A model generated the notes under the pieces. It was given only the letters and a program-made list of their open reading frames with translations, searched no databases and was not told where the DNA came from. This document shows positions 37,340 to 46,950 of a stretch of 64,000 nt of DNA, one piece after another. Made by a program: the position numbers and the translations under genes. Position 1 is the stretch's first letter. Each line of letters starts with the position of its first letter. Origin of the DNA: Bradyrhizobium mercantei (GTDB taxonomy: Bacteria; Pseudomonadota; Alphaproteobacteria; Rhizobiales; Xanthobacteraceae); contig NZ_MKFI01000002.1 in NCBI RefSeq assembly GCF_001982635.1, positions 124,001 through 188,000 of the forward strand. The letters are read 5' to 3'.

Positions 37340-39226
37340 ATGGCTCATGTCGAGATGACGCCGGCCGTGGCCGGCGAGGCGGCGTCACAGCCCCCTCGCC
37401 GCCGCTCTGTTCTCGGTTCCATCGAGACGGCGCTCGGATGGCTGGTCGAAATCCCGGCGGCGATCCTGGTCGTCGCCGAGGTCGTGATCCTGTTCGCCGG
37501 CGTGGTGTCGCGCTACGTGCTGCATGCGCCGCTGATCTGGTCCGACGAACTCGCCTCGATCCTGTTCCTTTGGCTTGCCATGCTGGGCTCGGCAGTCGCA
37601 TTCCGCCGCGGCGAGCACATGCGCATGACGGCGCTGGTCGCAAGCGCAGGCCCAAGGCTGTGGGCCTATCTCGACGTGGTTGCGACCTGCGCCGCGCTGG
37701 CGTTCTTGATCCTGATCGTGCGGCCGGCTTATGAATACGCCTACGAGGAAAGCTTCATCACCACGCCGGCGCTGCAGATATCCAACACCTGGCGCGCGGC
37801 GGCGCTGCCGGTCGGCACCTGCCTGATGGCGCTGTTCGCGCTGCTGCGGCTGGCGCGGGTCGGCGAGTTCAAGACCTTCCTGCTGGCCGTGCTGACCGTG
37901 GCCGCGCTGATCGGCGTATTCTGGCTGGCGCAGCCGCTGTTGCGGCCGCTCGGCAATCTCAACCTGATCATCTTCTTCGTCGGCGTGGTCGGCTTCTGCG
38001 TGTTCGCCGGCGTGCCGATCGGCTTTGCCTTCGGCATGGCGATCTTCGGCTATCTGGCGCTGACGACGCGGACGCCGCTGATGGTGCTGGTCGGCCGGAT
38101 GGACGAGGGCATGAGCCATCTGATCCTGCTGTCGGTGCCGCTGTTCGTCTTCCTCGGCCTGCTGATCGAGATGACCGGCATGGCGCGCGCGATGGTGGCG
38201 TTCCTGGCAAGCCTGCTCGGGCATGTCCGCGGCGGCCTGCATTACGTGCTGGTCGGCGCCATGTACCTGGTCTCCGGTATCTCCGGATCGAAGGCCGCCG
38301 ACATGGCTGCCGTCGCGCCGGTGCTGTTCCCGGAAATGAAGCAGCGCGGCGCCAAGCCGGGCGATCTGGTCGCCCTGCTCGCCGCCACCGGCGCCCAGAC
38401 CGAAACCATTCCCCCGAGCCTCGTGCTGATCACGATCGGCTCGGTCACCGGCGTCTCGATCTCGGCGCTGTTCACCGGCGGCCTGCTGCCGGGCGTCGTG
38501 CTGGCGATCACGCTGTCGGGACTGGTGTGGTGGCGCTACCGCGGCGAGGACCGCAGCCACGTGCAGCGCGCCACCGGCAGCGAGATCGGCAAGGCGTTCG
38601 TGTTCGCCCTGCCCGCATTGGCCCTCCCCTTCGTGATCCGCTACGCCGTGGTCGAAGGCATCGCGACCGCGACCGAGGTGTCGACGATCGGCATCGTCTA
38701 TGCCTTCGTCATCGGCCTCCTGATCTACCGCAAGTTCAGCTGGCGGCGGCTTTTGCCGATGCTGATCGACACGGCGTGCCTGTCGGGTGCGATCCTCTTC
38801 ATCATCGGCACCGCGACCGGCATGGCCTGGGGCCTGACCCAGTCCGGCTTCTCGCGGGCGCTGGCGGCGTCGATGACCGGGCTGCCCGGCGGGTCGGCGA
38901 CCTTCATCGCGGTCTCGATCCTGGCCTTCGTGGTCCTCGGCAGCGTGCTCGAAGGTATCCCGGCGATCGTGCTGTTCGGGCCGCTGCTGTTTCCGATCGC
39001 GCACCAGGTCGGCGTCCACGAGGTGCACTATGCCATGATCATCATCCTGGCGATGGGCATCGGACTGTTCGCGCCGCCGTTCGGCGTCGGCTATTATGCC
39101 GCCTGCGCCATCGGGCGCGTCGATCCGGCCGAGGGTATCCGGCCGATCTGGGGTTACATGCTGGCGCTGTTGATCGGCCTGATCATCGTCGCCATCTTCC
39201 CCTGGATATCGATCGGTTTCCTCTAA
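37340..39226 (+). CDS. TRAP transporter fused DctQ-DctM membrane protein
   Basis: The small and large TRAP membrane subunits are encoded as one 628-residue protein. Residues 30-190 form the DctQ part with four helices (VVSRYVLHAPLIWSDELA). A linker helix follows, then the DctM permease from about residue 205 (IGFAFGMAIFGYLALTTRTPL, SGISGSKAADMAAVAPVLFP, ETIPPSLVLITIGSVTGVS). The pump uses a sodium gradient in characterised relatives. It sits 37 bases after the binding-protein gene. Confidence 0.95.
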   Translation: MAHVEMTPAVAGEAASQPPRRRSVLGSIETALGWLVEIPAAILVVAEVVILFAGVVSRYVLHAPLIWSDELASILFLWLAMLGSAVAFRRGEHMRMTALVASAGPRLWAYLDVVATCAALAFLILIVRPAYEYAYEESFITTPALQISNTWRAAALPVGTCLMALFALLRLARVGEFKTFLLAVLTVAALIGVFWLAQPLLRPLGNLNLIIFFVGVVGFCVFAGVPIGFAFGMAIFGYLALTTRTPLMVLVGRMDEGMSHLILLSVPLFVFLGLLIEMTGMARAMVAFLASLLGHVRGGLHYVLVGAMYLVSGISGSKAADMAAVAPVLFPEMKQRGAKPGDLVALLAATGAQTETIPPSLVLITIGSVTGVSISALFTGGLLPGVVLAITLSGLVWWRYRGEDRSHVQRATGSEIGKAFVFALPALALPFVIRYAVVEGIATATEVSTIGIVYAFVIGLLIYRKFSWRRLLPMLIDTACLSGAILFIIGTATGMAWGLTQSGFSRALAASMTGLPGGSATFIAVSILAFVVLGSVLEGIPAIVLFGPLLFPIAHQVGVHEVHYAMIIILAMGIGLFAPPFGVGYYAACAIGRVDPAEGIRPIWGYMLALLIGLIIVAIFPWISIGFL

Positions 39227-39250
39227 GCACCTTGCGGATGGGATAGAGCC

Positions 39251-40900
39251 ATGAGTGCAGCTCAAAACCAGTACTCGATCGGGCTGGACAAGACGCCCGC
39301 GAACTACGTGCCGCTGACGCCCCTGAGCTTCCTGGCACGCTCGGCCGCCGTATATCCCGACCACATCAGCGCGGTCTATGAGGGCCGCATCTTCACCTGG
39401 AGCGAGACCTACGAGCGCTGCAGGCGCTTCGCGTCCTATCTCGCGGGCCGAGGCATCTGCCATGGCGACACGGTCGCGGCGATGCTGCCGAACATTCCGG
39501 CGATGAACGAGCTGCATTTCGCGGTGCCGATGACCGGCGCGGTGCTGAACGCGTTGAACATCCGCCTCGACGCGGCGTCGATCGCGTTTCAACTCGATCA
39601 TGGCGGCGCCAAGATCATTCTGGTCGATCCCGAATTCTCCGGCGTGATCGCCGAAGCCCTGACCCTGATGAAGGGCGCAAAGCCGTTCGTGATCGACGTC
39701 GACGATGCCGCCTTCGCCGGCGGCAAGCGGATTGGCGAGATCGAGTATGAAGCGGCGGTCGCGGCAGGCGATCCCGTGTTCGTGGAACGGCCGCCGGCCG
39801 ACGAATGGGACGCGATCGCGCTGAGCTACACGTCGGGCACCACGGGCAACCCGAAGGGCGTCGTGACGCATCACCGCGGCGCCTATCTCAACGCCGTCAG
39901 CAACATCCTCGCCGGCAATCTCGGCCAGCATCCGGTCTATCTCTGGACGCTGCCGATGTTCCACTGCAACGGCTGGTGCTTCCCCTGGACCATCGCAGCG
40001 ACCGCCGGCGTCAATGTCTGCCTGCGCAAGGTCGATCCGGCCAAGATCTTCGAACTGATCCCGAAGCACGGCGTCACTCATATGTGCGGCGCGCCGATCG
40101 TCTACAACACGCTGATCAACGCACCCGATGCGCCGAAGGGTGGCAAGGCCAAGTCCGTCGTCGGCCTGATCGCGGGCGCCGCGCCGCCGGTTGCGGTGCT
40201 CGAGGGCGCCGAGCGCATCGGCGTCAAGCTGACCCATGTCTATGGGCTGACCGAGGTCTACGGCCCCGCCTCCGTCTGCGCCGAGCAACCCGGCTGGGAC
40301 GAGCTGTCGGCTGATGCGCGCGCGCAGCTGAAGCGGCGTCAAGGCGTGTCCTATCCGCTGCAGGAAGGCGTCACGGTGCTCGATCCCGAGACCATGCGCG
40401 AGGTGCCGCGCGACGGTGAGACCATCGGCGAGGTCATGTTCCGCGGCAACATCGTGATGAAGGGCTATCTCAAGAACGAGAAGGCGACGCAGGAAGCGTT
40501 TGCCGGCGGCTGGTTTCACACCGGCGATCTCGGCGTGCTCGACGAGCACGGCTACGTCATCATCAAGGACCGCTCCAAGGACATCATCATCTCCGGCGGC
40601 GAGAACGTCTCCTCCGTCGAGGTCGAGGATATCCTCTACAAGCACCCGGCCGTGCTGTTCGCGGCCGTGGTGGCCAAGCCCGACCCGAAATGGGGCGAAG
40701 TGCCCTGCGCCTTCATCGAGCTGAAGGACGGCGCCAAGGCGACCGAGGCCGAGATCATCGCCTATTGCCGCGAGCACATGTCGGGGTTCAAGACTCCCAA
40801 GTCGGTGGTGTTCGGCGTAATCCCGAAGACATCCACGGGCAAGATCCAGAAATTCCTGCTGCGCAACCAGGTCGGATCGGCCAAGGCGATCTCGGCCTGA
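39251..40900 (+). CDS. acyl-CoA synthetase (AMP-forming)
   Basis: This adenylate-forming ligase activates a carboxylic acid as its CoA thioester. The 549 residues show the ATP motif SYTSGTTGNPKGVVTHH, the A5 region HVYGLTEVYGP, the A7/A8 hinge GGWFHTGDLGVLDEHGYV...DRSKDIIISGGENVS, and the A10 lysine PKTSTGKIQKF. The sequence style fits the medium-chain/DmdB-like branch, but substrate is not fixed by motifs. Directly after the TRAP genes, it probably activates the imported acid. Confidence 0.93.
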   Translation: MSAAQNQYSIGLDKTPANYVPLTPLSFLARSAAVYPDHISAVYEGRIFTWSETYERCRRFASYLAGRGICHGDTVAAMLPNIPAMNELHFAVPMTGAVLNALNIRLDAASIAFQLDHGGAKIILVDPEFSGVIAEALTLMKGAKPFVIDVDDAAFAGGKRIGEIEYEAAVAAGDPVFVERPPADEWDAIALSYTSGTTGNPKGVVTHHRGAYLNAVSNILAGNLGQHPVYLWTLPMFHCNGWCFPWTIAATAGVNVCLRKVDPAKIFELIPKHGVTHMCGAPIVYNTLINAPDAPKGGKAKSVVGLIAGAAPPVAVLEGAERIGVKLTHVYGLTEVYGPASVCAEQPGWDELSADARAQLKRRQGVSYPLQEGVTVLDPETMREVPRDGETIGEVMFRGNIVMKGYLKNEKATQEAFAGGWFHTGDLGVLDEHGYVIIKDRSKDIIISGGENVSSVEVEDILYKHPAVLFAAVVAKPDPKWGEVPCAFIELKDGAKATEAEIIAYCREHMSGFKTPKSVVFGVIPKTSTGKIQKFLLRNQVGSAKAISA

Positions 40901-40913
40901 TGAGCTGCGGCGC

Positions 40914-41381
40914 TCAGCCGTCGGCAAGGCGGCTGAGCAGATCGTAGAGCAGTCGCCTCTGGTCGGCCCTGAGCGGCGCCAGCGTCGTCGCGGTGCATGC
41001 GATCTCGATCGGAATCAGCTGCTCGACCAGCGTCGCGCCGGTCGCGGTCAGGTCGATCAGGATCAGCCGCTTGTCGGTCGGGTCGCGCCGGGTCGCGACC
41101 AGCCGCCGCTTCTTCAGCCGCAGCACGACGTCGCGGATATTGGCCGGCTCCATCGCGACCAGGCGGCCGAGCAGGTTCTGCGACAGCGCCCCGCGCTCAT
41201 AGAGCCGGGCCAGCGTCGCGTATTGCGGAGCGGTCAGATCGTACGATCCGATCCGCTCGACCAGGTTGGACGAGGCGCGCTGATAAGCCCGCCGCAGCAG
41301 GAAGCCGACCTGCTCCTCCAGCCGGTAATCCGAGGCAAGGCGCCTGATGGGCGCTGCTGCCTTAGTCGACGTTCTCGGCAT
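40914..41381 (-). CDS. MarR-family transcriptional regulator
   Basis: The 155-residue protein has the winged helix-turn-helix of MarR (LTAPQYATLARLYERGALSQNLLGRLVAMEPANIRDVVLRLKKRRLV, wing DPTDKRLILIDLT). It is co-transcribed with, and overlaps by 20 bases, the upstream nitroreductase gene, and ends 13 bases from the acyl-CoA ligase gene, which runs toward it. The 28-bp dyad in front of the nitroreductase gene is its likely operator. Confidence 0.93.
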   Translation of the reverse strand: MPRTSTKAAAPIRRLASDYRLEEQVGFLLRRAYQRASSNLVERIGSYDLTAPQYATLARLYERGALSQNLLGRLVAMEPANIRDVVLRLKKRRLVATRRDPTDKRLILIDLTATGATLVEQLIPIEIACTATTLAPLRADQRRLLYDLLSRLADG

Positions 41382-42120
41382 CCCGGTACATCACCTTGTG
41401 GCGCGTGGTCGAAACCCATTCGTCGATGTCGGCTTCGGTCATGAAGTGCGAGGCGTCGAACCTGTTCCAGTTGCTGATGTCGGAGAGGCTCTTCTTCCAG
41501 CGCTTGTAAGGTGGCTTGGCCGGCGGACCGAAGCACATGATGTCGAGCACGGATAATTCGTCGGGAATGCCGAGCAGCGGCTTCATCGCCTGCTGCGCCT
41601 TCTCCTGCCCGATCGCGGTCACCCACCAGACGTTATAGCCGAGCGCGGCCGCCGCCAGATGCGCCGACATCGTCGCCGCCGCGACGCTCTGCAGCAGGAT
41701 GCGCTCGGCATTCTCCTTGTACATCTTGTCGAGCTCGGAGCCGTCATTGAGCACCGGAAACGCCTTGACCCAGCGGAAGTCACTGGCGACCACGATGAAG
41801 CCCGGTGCCGACGCGAGCCCACGATAGTCGGGGGTCGGAAACTTCATCTTGAGCCGGGCACGCGCGACCTGCTCCTCGCGGAAATACTCCGTGATCCTGT
41901 TCTTCAGCTCCTGGTCGGTGACGGCAATGAAATGCCAGGGCTGCGCATTGGCGCCCGATGGCGCGTGCCGCGCGGCCTCCAGGATCATGTCGTAATGCTC
42001 CGGCGGCATCACATAACTGGAGTCGAACGCCCGGGTCGTCAGACGGTTCTTCACGACGTCCATCAGCGCGTCATAACGCGTGCGGTCGGTGTAATCGCGC
42101 GCTGCCACAGCCTCCGCCAT
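41362..42120 (-). CDS. nitroreductase-family flavoprotein
   Basis: The 252-residue FMN-dependent oxidoreductase has the family start DVVKNRLTTRAFDSSYV, FMN-site text EAARHAPSGANAQPWHFIAV, and an LGYNVWWVTAI helix. It may reduce nitroaromatics, quinones or an enoate. It leads the operon with the MarR gene, suggesting that its substrate or a relative is the MarR ligand. It could modify the acid handled by the neighbouring TRAP/ligase genes; this is inference. Confidence 0.9.
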   Translation of the reverse strand: MAEAVAARDYTDRTRYDALMDVVKNRLTTRAFDSSYVMPPEHYDMILEAARHAPSGANAQPWHFIAVTDQELKNRITEYFREEQVARARLKMKFPTPDYRGLASAPGFIVVASDFRWVKAFPVLNDGSELDKMYKENAERILLQSVAAATMSAHLAAAALGYNVWWVTAIGQEKAQQAMKPLLGIPDELSVLDIMCFGPPAKPPYKRWKKSLSDISNWNRFDASHFMTEADIDEWVSTTRHKVMYRDAENVD

Positions 42121-42130
42121 TGAGGCCTCC

Positions 42131-42158
42131 CGATATTGTTATGATCATAACGATATCG
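42131..42158. promoter_or_regulatory. near-perfect 28-bp palindrome, probable MarR operator
   Basis: The left half CGATATTGTTATGA and the right half TCATAACGATATCG pair at 13 of 14 positions. The dyad lies 10 bases upstream of the nitroreductase start codon, where it would overlap the 5' leader or promoter. Confidence 0.8.
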
Positions 42159-42256
42159 ACAACGCGCAAAACGGTCAATGGGCGACCATGTTGACGCGTG
42201 GAACCGCACTCGCCCGGTGCCGCGCGAGGTCCAACCAGCTCTGGACGATGTGAAGG

Positions 42257-43063
42257 TCAGCCTGCCCGATCGAGCGTCAGGCGCATGCCGTCATAGGCCG
42301 GGATCACGCCGGCCGGCAGGCTCTGCCGCAGCACCTCGTAGTCGAGGTCGGAATGCATGTTGGTGATCACAGCGCGCTTCGGCTTGAAGCGCTCGATCCA
42401 TGACAGTGCGTCCGCGACGCTGAAATGGCTGGAATGTGGCGCATAGCGCAAACCGTCGACGATCCAGAGCTCAAGACCTTCGAGCGCCGGCCAGCTCTCC
42501 GCGGGAATGTCGTGCAGGTCGGGCGTATAGGCGGCATCGCCGATGCGGTAGCCGAGCGCGGGAATTCGGCCATGCTGCACCAGGAAGGCCTCGAGCTTCA
42601 GCGGACCGCCCTTCCCCTGCACCGTGTGGCTCTCGCCGGCCTCAATCGAATGCCGGGTCAGGATCGGCGGATAGTCGCTGCCTTCCGGCGAGATGAAGCA
42701 ATAGGAGAACCGCGCCATGATGTCCTTGGCGGTCGACTGGTTGAAGTAGACCGGGATGCGGCGGCGCTGGTGCAGCACCACCGAGCGCAGATCGTCGATG
42801 CCGTGGGTCTGGTCGGCATGCTCATGGGTCAGGAACACCGCGTCGATATGCTCGACACTGGCGTCGATCAGTTGCTCGCGCAGATCGGGCGCGGTGTCGA
42901 TCACGACCCGCGTGGTGCCGTGCTCCATGGTGCGCTCCGCCATGATCGAGCAGCGGCGGCGGCGATTCTTGGAGTTGCTCGGATCGCAGGCGCCCCAGCC
43001 GAGTGCCGGGCGCGGCACGCCGGCGGATGAGCCGCAGCCCAGAATGGTCAGTGTCAGCGTCAT
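42257..43063 (-). CDS. metallo-beta-lactamase-fold phosphodiesterase (PhnP-like)
   Basis: The 268-residue soluble hydrolase has the metal motif FLTHEHADQTHGIDDLR, an opening LTILGCGSSAGVPRP with CDPSN and a CSI segment, and a later NMHSDLDYE. This belongs to the PhnP-like cyclic or 1,2-phosphodiesterase group that sits next to tatD and metG in many alphaproteobacteria. Substrate is unknown. Its ATG overlaps the tatD stop by four bases. Confidence 0.9.
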   Translation of the reverse strand: MTLTLTILGCGSSAGVPRPALGWGACDPSNSKNRRRRCSIMAERTMEHGTTRVVIDTAPDLREQLIDASVEHIDAVFLTHEHADQTHGIDDLRSVVLHQRRRIPVYFNQSTAKDIMARFSYCFISPEGSDYPPILTRHSIEAGESHTVQGKGGPLKLEAFLVQHGRIPALGYRIGDAAYTPDLHDIPAESWPALEGLELWIVDGLRYAPHSSHFSVADALSWIERFKPKRAVITNMHSDLDYEVLRQSLPAGVIPAYDGMRLTLDRAG

Positions 43064-43851
43064 GCAGCAACCTTCGGCGCCGGCACCTTGGAGAACAGCC
43101 GGAAGAAGTTTTCGGTGGTCTGCCGCGAGATCTCCTCGAGTGAAACGCCGCGGGTCTCGGCGAGCACCTTGGCGACCTCGACGACATAGGACGGCTCGTT
43201 GCGCTTGCCGCGGAATTTGCCGGGCGCAAGGTACGGCGCATCGGTCTCGACCATGATGCGGTCGGCCGGCAATTCGGCTGCCAGCGCGCGCAACGTGTCC
43301 GACTTCTTGAAAGTCAGGATGCCCGTAAACGAGATCGACAGCCCGAGCGAAATTGCCTTCATCGCGAGCTCGCGCCCGCCGGTGTAGCAATGCAGCACGG
43401 CCTTGAACGGGCCCTTCGCAACCTCATCCTCCAGGATGCGGCCGCAATCCTCGTCGGCCTCCCTGGTGTGGATGACGAGCGGCAGGCCGGTTTCACGCGC
43501 CGCCGCGATATGCGCGCGGAAGCCGCGCTCCTGGGCCTCGCGCGAACCGTGCTCGTAGAAATAGTCGAGCCCCGCCTCGCCCAGCGCCACCACCTTCGGG
43601 TGCTTGGTCAGCTCGATCAGTTCGCTGGCCGGGATGCCGTCCTCTTCATCGGCATGATGCGGATGGGTGCCGACCGAACAGTAGACGTCCGGAAAGCGCT
43701 CCGTGATCGCAAGCAGCCCGCCGAGTCGCTTTACCCGGGTCGAGATCGTGACCATGCGGCCGATGCCGGCCGCCTCGGCACGCCCGACGATCCCGTCGAG
43801 ATCGTCGGCGAAATCAGGAAAATCGAGATGGCAATGACTGTCGACCAGCAT
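43060..43851 (-). CDS. tatD: TatD-family metal-dependent hydrolase/DNase
   Basis: The 263-residue TIM-barrel hydrolase carries all family metal ligands: VDSHCHLDF at the start, VALGEAGLDYFYEH, VIHTREAD, LHCYTGG and VETDAPYLAP. E. coli relatives act as 3'-5' DNases in repair. The chosen ATG 43851 gives the standard length and lies 12 bases after the metG stop. Confidence 0.94.
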   Translation of the reverse strand: MLVDSHCHLDFPDFADDLDGIVGRAEAAGIGRMVTISTRVKRLGGLLAITERFPDVYCSVGTHPHHADEEDGIPASELIELTKHPKVVALGEAGLDYFYEHGSREAQERGFRAHIAAARETGLPLVIHTREADEDCGRILEDEVAKGPFKAVLHCYTGGRELAMKAISLGLSISFTGILTFKKSDTLRALAAELPADRIMVETDAPYLAPGKFRGKRNEPSYVVEVAKVLAETRGVSLEEISRQTTENFFRLFSKVPAPKVAA

Positions 43852-43865
43852 GAATTTCGAACCGC

Positions 43866-45839
43866 TCACTCGGTCTTCGGTTCCACATAGCGCGGAAACA
43901 CACCGACAGGCGCCGGCAGCACCGTGCCGGGCTTGATCCGCTCCGCGATCGCCGTGAAGTTTCGAGCATCCGCTGCTATGCCGAGGCTGTCGAGCATCTT
44001 GCCGCAGGACTCGGGCATCACGGCCTGCGCCATGATCGCGATCTGGCGTACAACTTCGGCGGTGACGTAGAGCACCGTCTTCTGGCGTGCCGGATCGGTC
44101 TTGGCCAGCGCCCACGGCGCCTCACCCGCGAAGTAGCGGTTGGCCTCGGCGACCACCGCCCAGACCGCGTTGAGCCATTGATGGATCTGCTGCGTTGCCA
44201 TCGCGGTCCGCGACGTCTCCAGCATAGCGTCCGCCTGCGCCAGGATTGCCTTGTCGTTGTCGCTGAATTCGCCGGGCTCCGGCAGCACGCCGCCGAGTTG
44301 TTTCGCGATCATCGACAGCGAGCGCTGCGCCAGATTGCCGAAATCGTTGGCGAGGTCGGCATTGATGCGCGCGACGATGGCCTCGTGGTTGTAGTTGCCG
44401 TCCTGGCCGAACGGCACCTCGCGCAGGAAGAAGTAGCGCACCTGGTCGACGCCGTACTGGTTGGCCAGGTTGAAGGGGTCAACCACGTTGCCGACCGACT
44501 TCGACATCTTCTCGCCCCTGTTGAACAGGAAGCCGTGTGCATAGACCCGCTTCTGCAAGGGAATGCCGGCCGACATCAGGAAAGCCGGCCAGTACACAGC
44601 GTGGAAGCGGATGATGTCCTTGCCGATGATGTGCACATCGGCCGGCCAATAGCGCCAGTGCTTGTCGCTTTGGTCGGGATAGCCGACGCCGGTGATGTAG
44701 TTGGTCAGCGCGTCGACCCAGACATACATCACGTGCTCGGGGTCGTTGGGGACCTTGACGCCCCAGTCAAAGGTGGTGCGCGAGATCGAGAGATCCTTCA
44801 GCCCGCCGCGCACGAAGCTCATCACCTCGTTGCGGCGCGAATCCGGGCCGATGAAATCGGGCTGGCTCTCATAGAGGTGCAACAGTCTGTCCTGGTAGGC
44901 CGAGAGCTTGAAGAAATAGCTCTTCTCCTCGACCCATTCGACCGGCGTGCCCTGCGGACCGCGGCGGACATTGTCCTCGCCGACTGTGGTCTCGTCCTCG
45001 GCGTAATAGGCCTCGTCGCGCACCGAATACCAACCGGCATAGGTGTCGACATAGATGTCGCCGTTGTCCCGCATGCGGCGCCAGATTTCCTGCACCGACT
45101 TGTGGTGAGCAGGTTCCGAGGTCCGGATGAAGCGGTCGAACGAGACATTGAGCCGCTCGTCCATCTCCTTGAACCGCGCGGCGTTGCGGGTCGCGAGATC
45201 GTAGGGCGTCATCCCCTCGCCCTGCGCGGTCTGGATCATCTTCTGGCCGTGCTCGTCGGTGCCGGTCAGGAAGAACACGTCCTTGCCGTCGAGCCGCTGG
45301 AAGCGCGCCAGCGCATCGGTCGCAATCGCCTCATAGGCGTGGCCGATATGCGGCTGGCCGTTCGGATACGCGATCGCAGTCGTGATGTAGTAGATGTTGC
45401 CGCGATCGGCGGCAGGTGCCGGAGCGGATGCGGACGCAGGCGCCGCCGCTGCGGGCTTGGGCTGCTTCGGGGCGCGAACCGTTGCTGCCCTCGGAGCCTT
45501 CTCGGCGGCCGGAGGCTTCGGAGTTGCGGGTTTCCTTGCAACTGGTGCGACGGCTGCCGCAGCTGCCTTCTTCGGCGGAGCTTTGGTGGCCTTGGCGGCA
45601 GCTTTCTTGGCCGTCTTCTTCGCGACCTTCTTGACGGCCTTTTTGGCGACCTTCTTCGCTGCCGACTTCTTGGCTCCCGTTTTGCTCTTGGCGGCCTTCT
45701 TCACCTTCTTGGTCACGCGCCCACCCTTCTTGGCCGCGCGCGATTTCGCCGCAGACTTCTTCTTGGTCGCGCGAGCGGGCGATGCCTTCTTCGTCTTCTT
45801 GGACTTCTTCGACGATTTCTTCTTAGCGGTCGCCACCAC
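43866..45839 (-). CDS. metG: methionyl-tRNA synthetase with long Lys/Ala-rich N-terminal tail
   Basis: The core, from about residue 146 ([20 protein letters not shown]), is a normal class I Met[10 protein letters not shown], catalytic core, [14 protein letters not shown] (KMSKS), and anticodon-binding helices. In front of it is a 145-residue extension. Its first 90 residues are lysine/alanine/serine repeats ([33 protein letters not shown]), and the following 50 are alanine/proline-rich. The composition is that of histone H1-type tails. No ATG or GTG start that would skip the tail is apparent near the core. GTG at 45839 or 45836 with AAAGGA upstream is used. Confidence 0.96.
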   Translation of the reverse strand: MVATAKKKSSKKSKKTKKASPARATKKKSAAKSRAAKKGGRVTKKVKKAAKSKTGAKKSAAKKVAKKAVKKVAKKTAKKAAAKATKAPPKKAAAAAVAPVARKPATPKPPAAEKAPRAATVRAPKQPKPAAAAPASASAPAPAADRGNIYYITTAIAYPNGQPHIGHAYEAIATDALARFQRLDGKDVFFLTGTDEHGQKMIQTAQGEGMTPYDLATRNAARFKEMDERLNVSFDRFIRTSEPAHHKSVQEIWRRMRDNGDIYVDTYAGWYSVRDEAYYAEDETTVGEDNVRRGPQGTPVEWVEEKSYFFKLSAYQDRLLHLYESQPDFIGPDSRRNEVMSFVRGGLKDLSISRTTFDWGVKVPNDPEHVMYVWVDALTNYITGVGYPDQSDKHWRYWPADVHIIGKDIIRFHAVYWPAFLMSAGIPLQKRVYAHGFLFNRGEKMSKSVGNVVDPFNLANQYGVDQVRYFFLREVPFGQDGNYNHEAIVARINADLANDFGNLAQRSLSMIAKQLGGVLPEPGEFSDNDKAILAQADAMLETSRTAMATQQIHQWLNAVWAVVAEANRYFAGEAPWALAKTDPARQKTVLYVTAEVVRQIAIMAQAVMPESCGKMLDSLGIAADARNFTAIAERIKPGTVLPAPVGVFPRYVEPKTE

Positions 45840-45909
45840 GGAATCCTTTGCAGATCGAAACGAGATTGTCGGGATTTTTGTCGGACAGATGTATTTTCAG
45901 ACGAAGCGT

Positions 45910-46950
45910 CTACCGGGTCGCATCCGCGAGCATCGAAAACACCGAGAAAACCAGCGGCTTGCGCTCCAGATTGTAGGCTTCGGTATCGCGCGCGGCGCGG
46001 AGGATCTTTTCCCATACCTCCGCCAGCCGTGCAAGGCGCGGCAGATTGGCATTGACGTCGCCGCTGCGCATGCGCTCGCTCATCCAGCGATCGATGCCGT
46101 CGATGAAGGCGGCGAGCGCGACGCGGTCGCTGGTGCCGAGCGCTTCGCCCAGCGCATGCAGCTCACGCGGATCGACGCTCGGAAGCGTCGCGAGCAGCGC
46201 GGCCGTGCGCTGCTGCAGCTTCAGCGCATCGCCGCCGAGCAACGACAATGCCCGCCCGACGCTGCCCTCGGAGGCTGCCGCGGCTTCAGCCAGCGCCGGA
46301 TCGTCACCGTCGATATCGGTTGCTGCCGCCGCCGCGCGCACGACATCATCTGTCTCCAGCGGCCGCAACAGCAATTTGCGGCAGCGGGACAGGATGGTCG
46401 GCAGCACCCGCGACGGTGCGTGGCTGACCAGGAGGAACAGCGACTGCTGCGGCGGCTCCTCGAGGATCTTCAGTAGCGCGTTCGCGGCATTCGGATTGAG
46501 CTCGTCCACGGTGTCGACGATGCAGACGCGCCAGCCGTCGACCGCGGCGGTCGAACCGAAGAATGAGATCGTCTCCCGCGTCTCATCGACGGTGATCACG
46601 GTGCGCATCACGCCGCGGTCGTTGAGGCCGCGTTCCAGCACCAGCAGCCCGCCATGGGCGCCCGCCGTGACTTGCCGCGCGACCGGATCGGACGGATCGA
46701 CCCGCAGCGTCGGCGCCGCCTGGACCTGGGACGACTTCGGATTGCGGAACGCCAGCACGAAGCGCGCCATGCGGTAGGCCAGCGTCGCCTTGCCGATCCC
46801 CTGTGCGCCGCCGATCAGCCAGGCGTGCGGGATTCGTCCGCTGCGATAGGCATCGAGCAAGGCGGTCTCCGCCTCGCGATGCCCGAACAGATCGGATGTT
46901 TCGCGCGGATGGCGAGCTGCGCTCTCCTGTTCGACCTTGCGCGCGCTCAT
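45910..46950 (-). CDS. holB: DNA polymerase III delta' subunit
   Basis: HolB is part of the clamp loader that puts the beta clamp on DNA. The 346-residue AAA+ protein starts LFGHREAETALLDAYRSGRIPHAWLIGGAQGIGKATLAYRMA with its Walker A. A central sensor region (LNPNAANALLKILEEPPQQ) and LSRCRKLLLRPL follow. The start overlaps the tmk stop (ATGA), and metG follows 70 bases later. Confidence 0.94.
   Translation of the reverse strand: MSARKVEQESAARHPRETSDLFGHREAETALLDAYRSGRIPHAWLIGGAQGIGKATLAYRMARFVLAFRNPKSSQVQAAPTLRVDPSDPVARQVTAGAHGGLLVLERGLNDRGVMRTVITVDETRETISFFGSTAAVDGWRVCIVDTVDELNPNAANALLKILEEPPQQSLFLLVSHAPSRVLPTILSRCRKLLLRPLETDDVVRAAAAATDIDGDDPALAEAAAASEGSVGRALSLLGGDALKLQQRTAALLATLPSVDPRELHALGEALGTSDRVALAAFIDGIDRWMSERMRSGDVNANLPRLARLAEVWEKILRAARDTEAYNLERKPLVFSVFSMLADATR

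Noticed and set aside
37385..40927. Open frame of about 1,180 codons on the minus strand opposite the TRAP and ligase genes
   Set aside because: It mirrors GC-biased codons of well-recognised plus-strand genes, has no domain text, and is rich in His/Asp/Gln/Arg as expected for an antisense shadow.
44178..46055. Open frame of about 625 codons on the plus strand opposite metG
   Set aside because: Shadow of metG; its leucine/phenylalanine-rich end is just the complement of the lysine/alanine tail.
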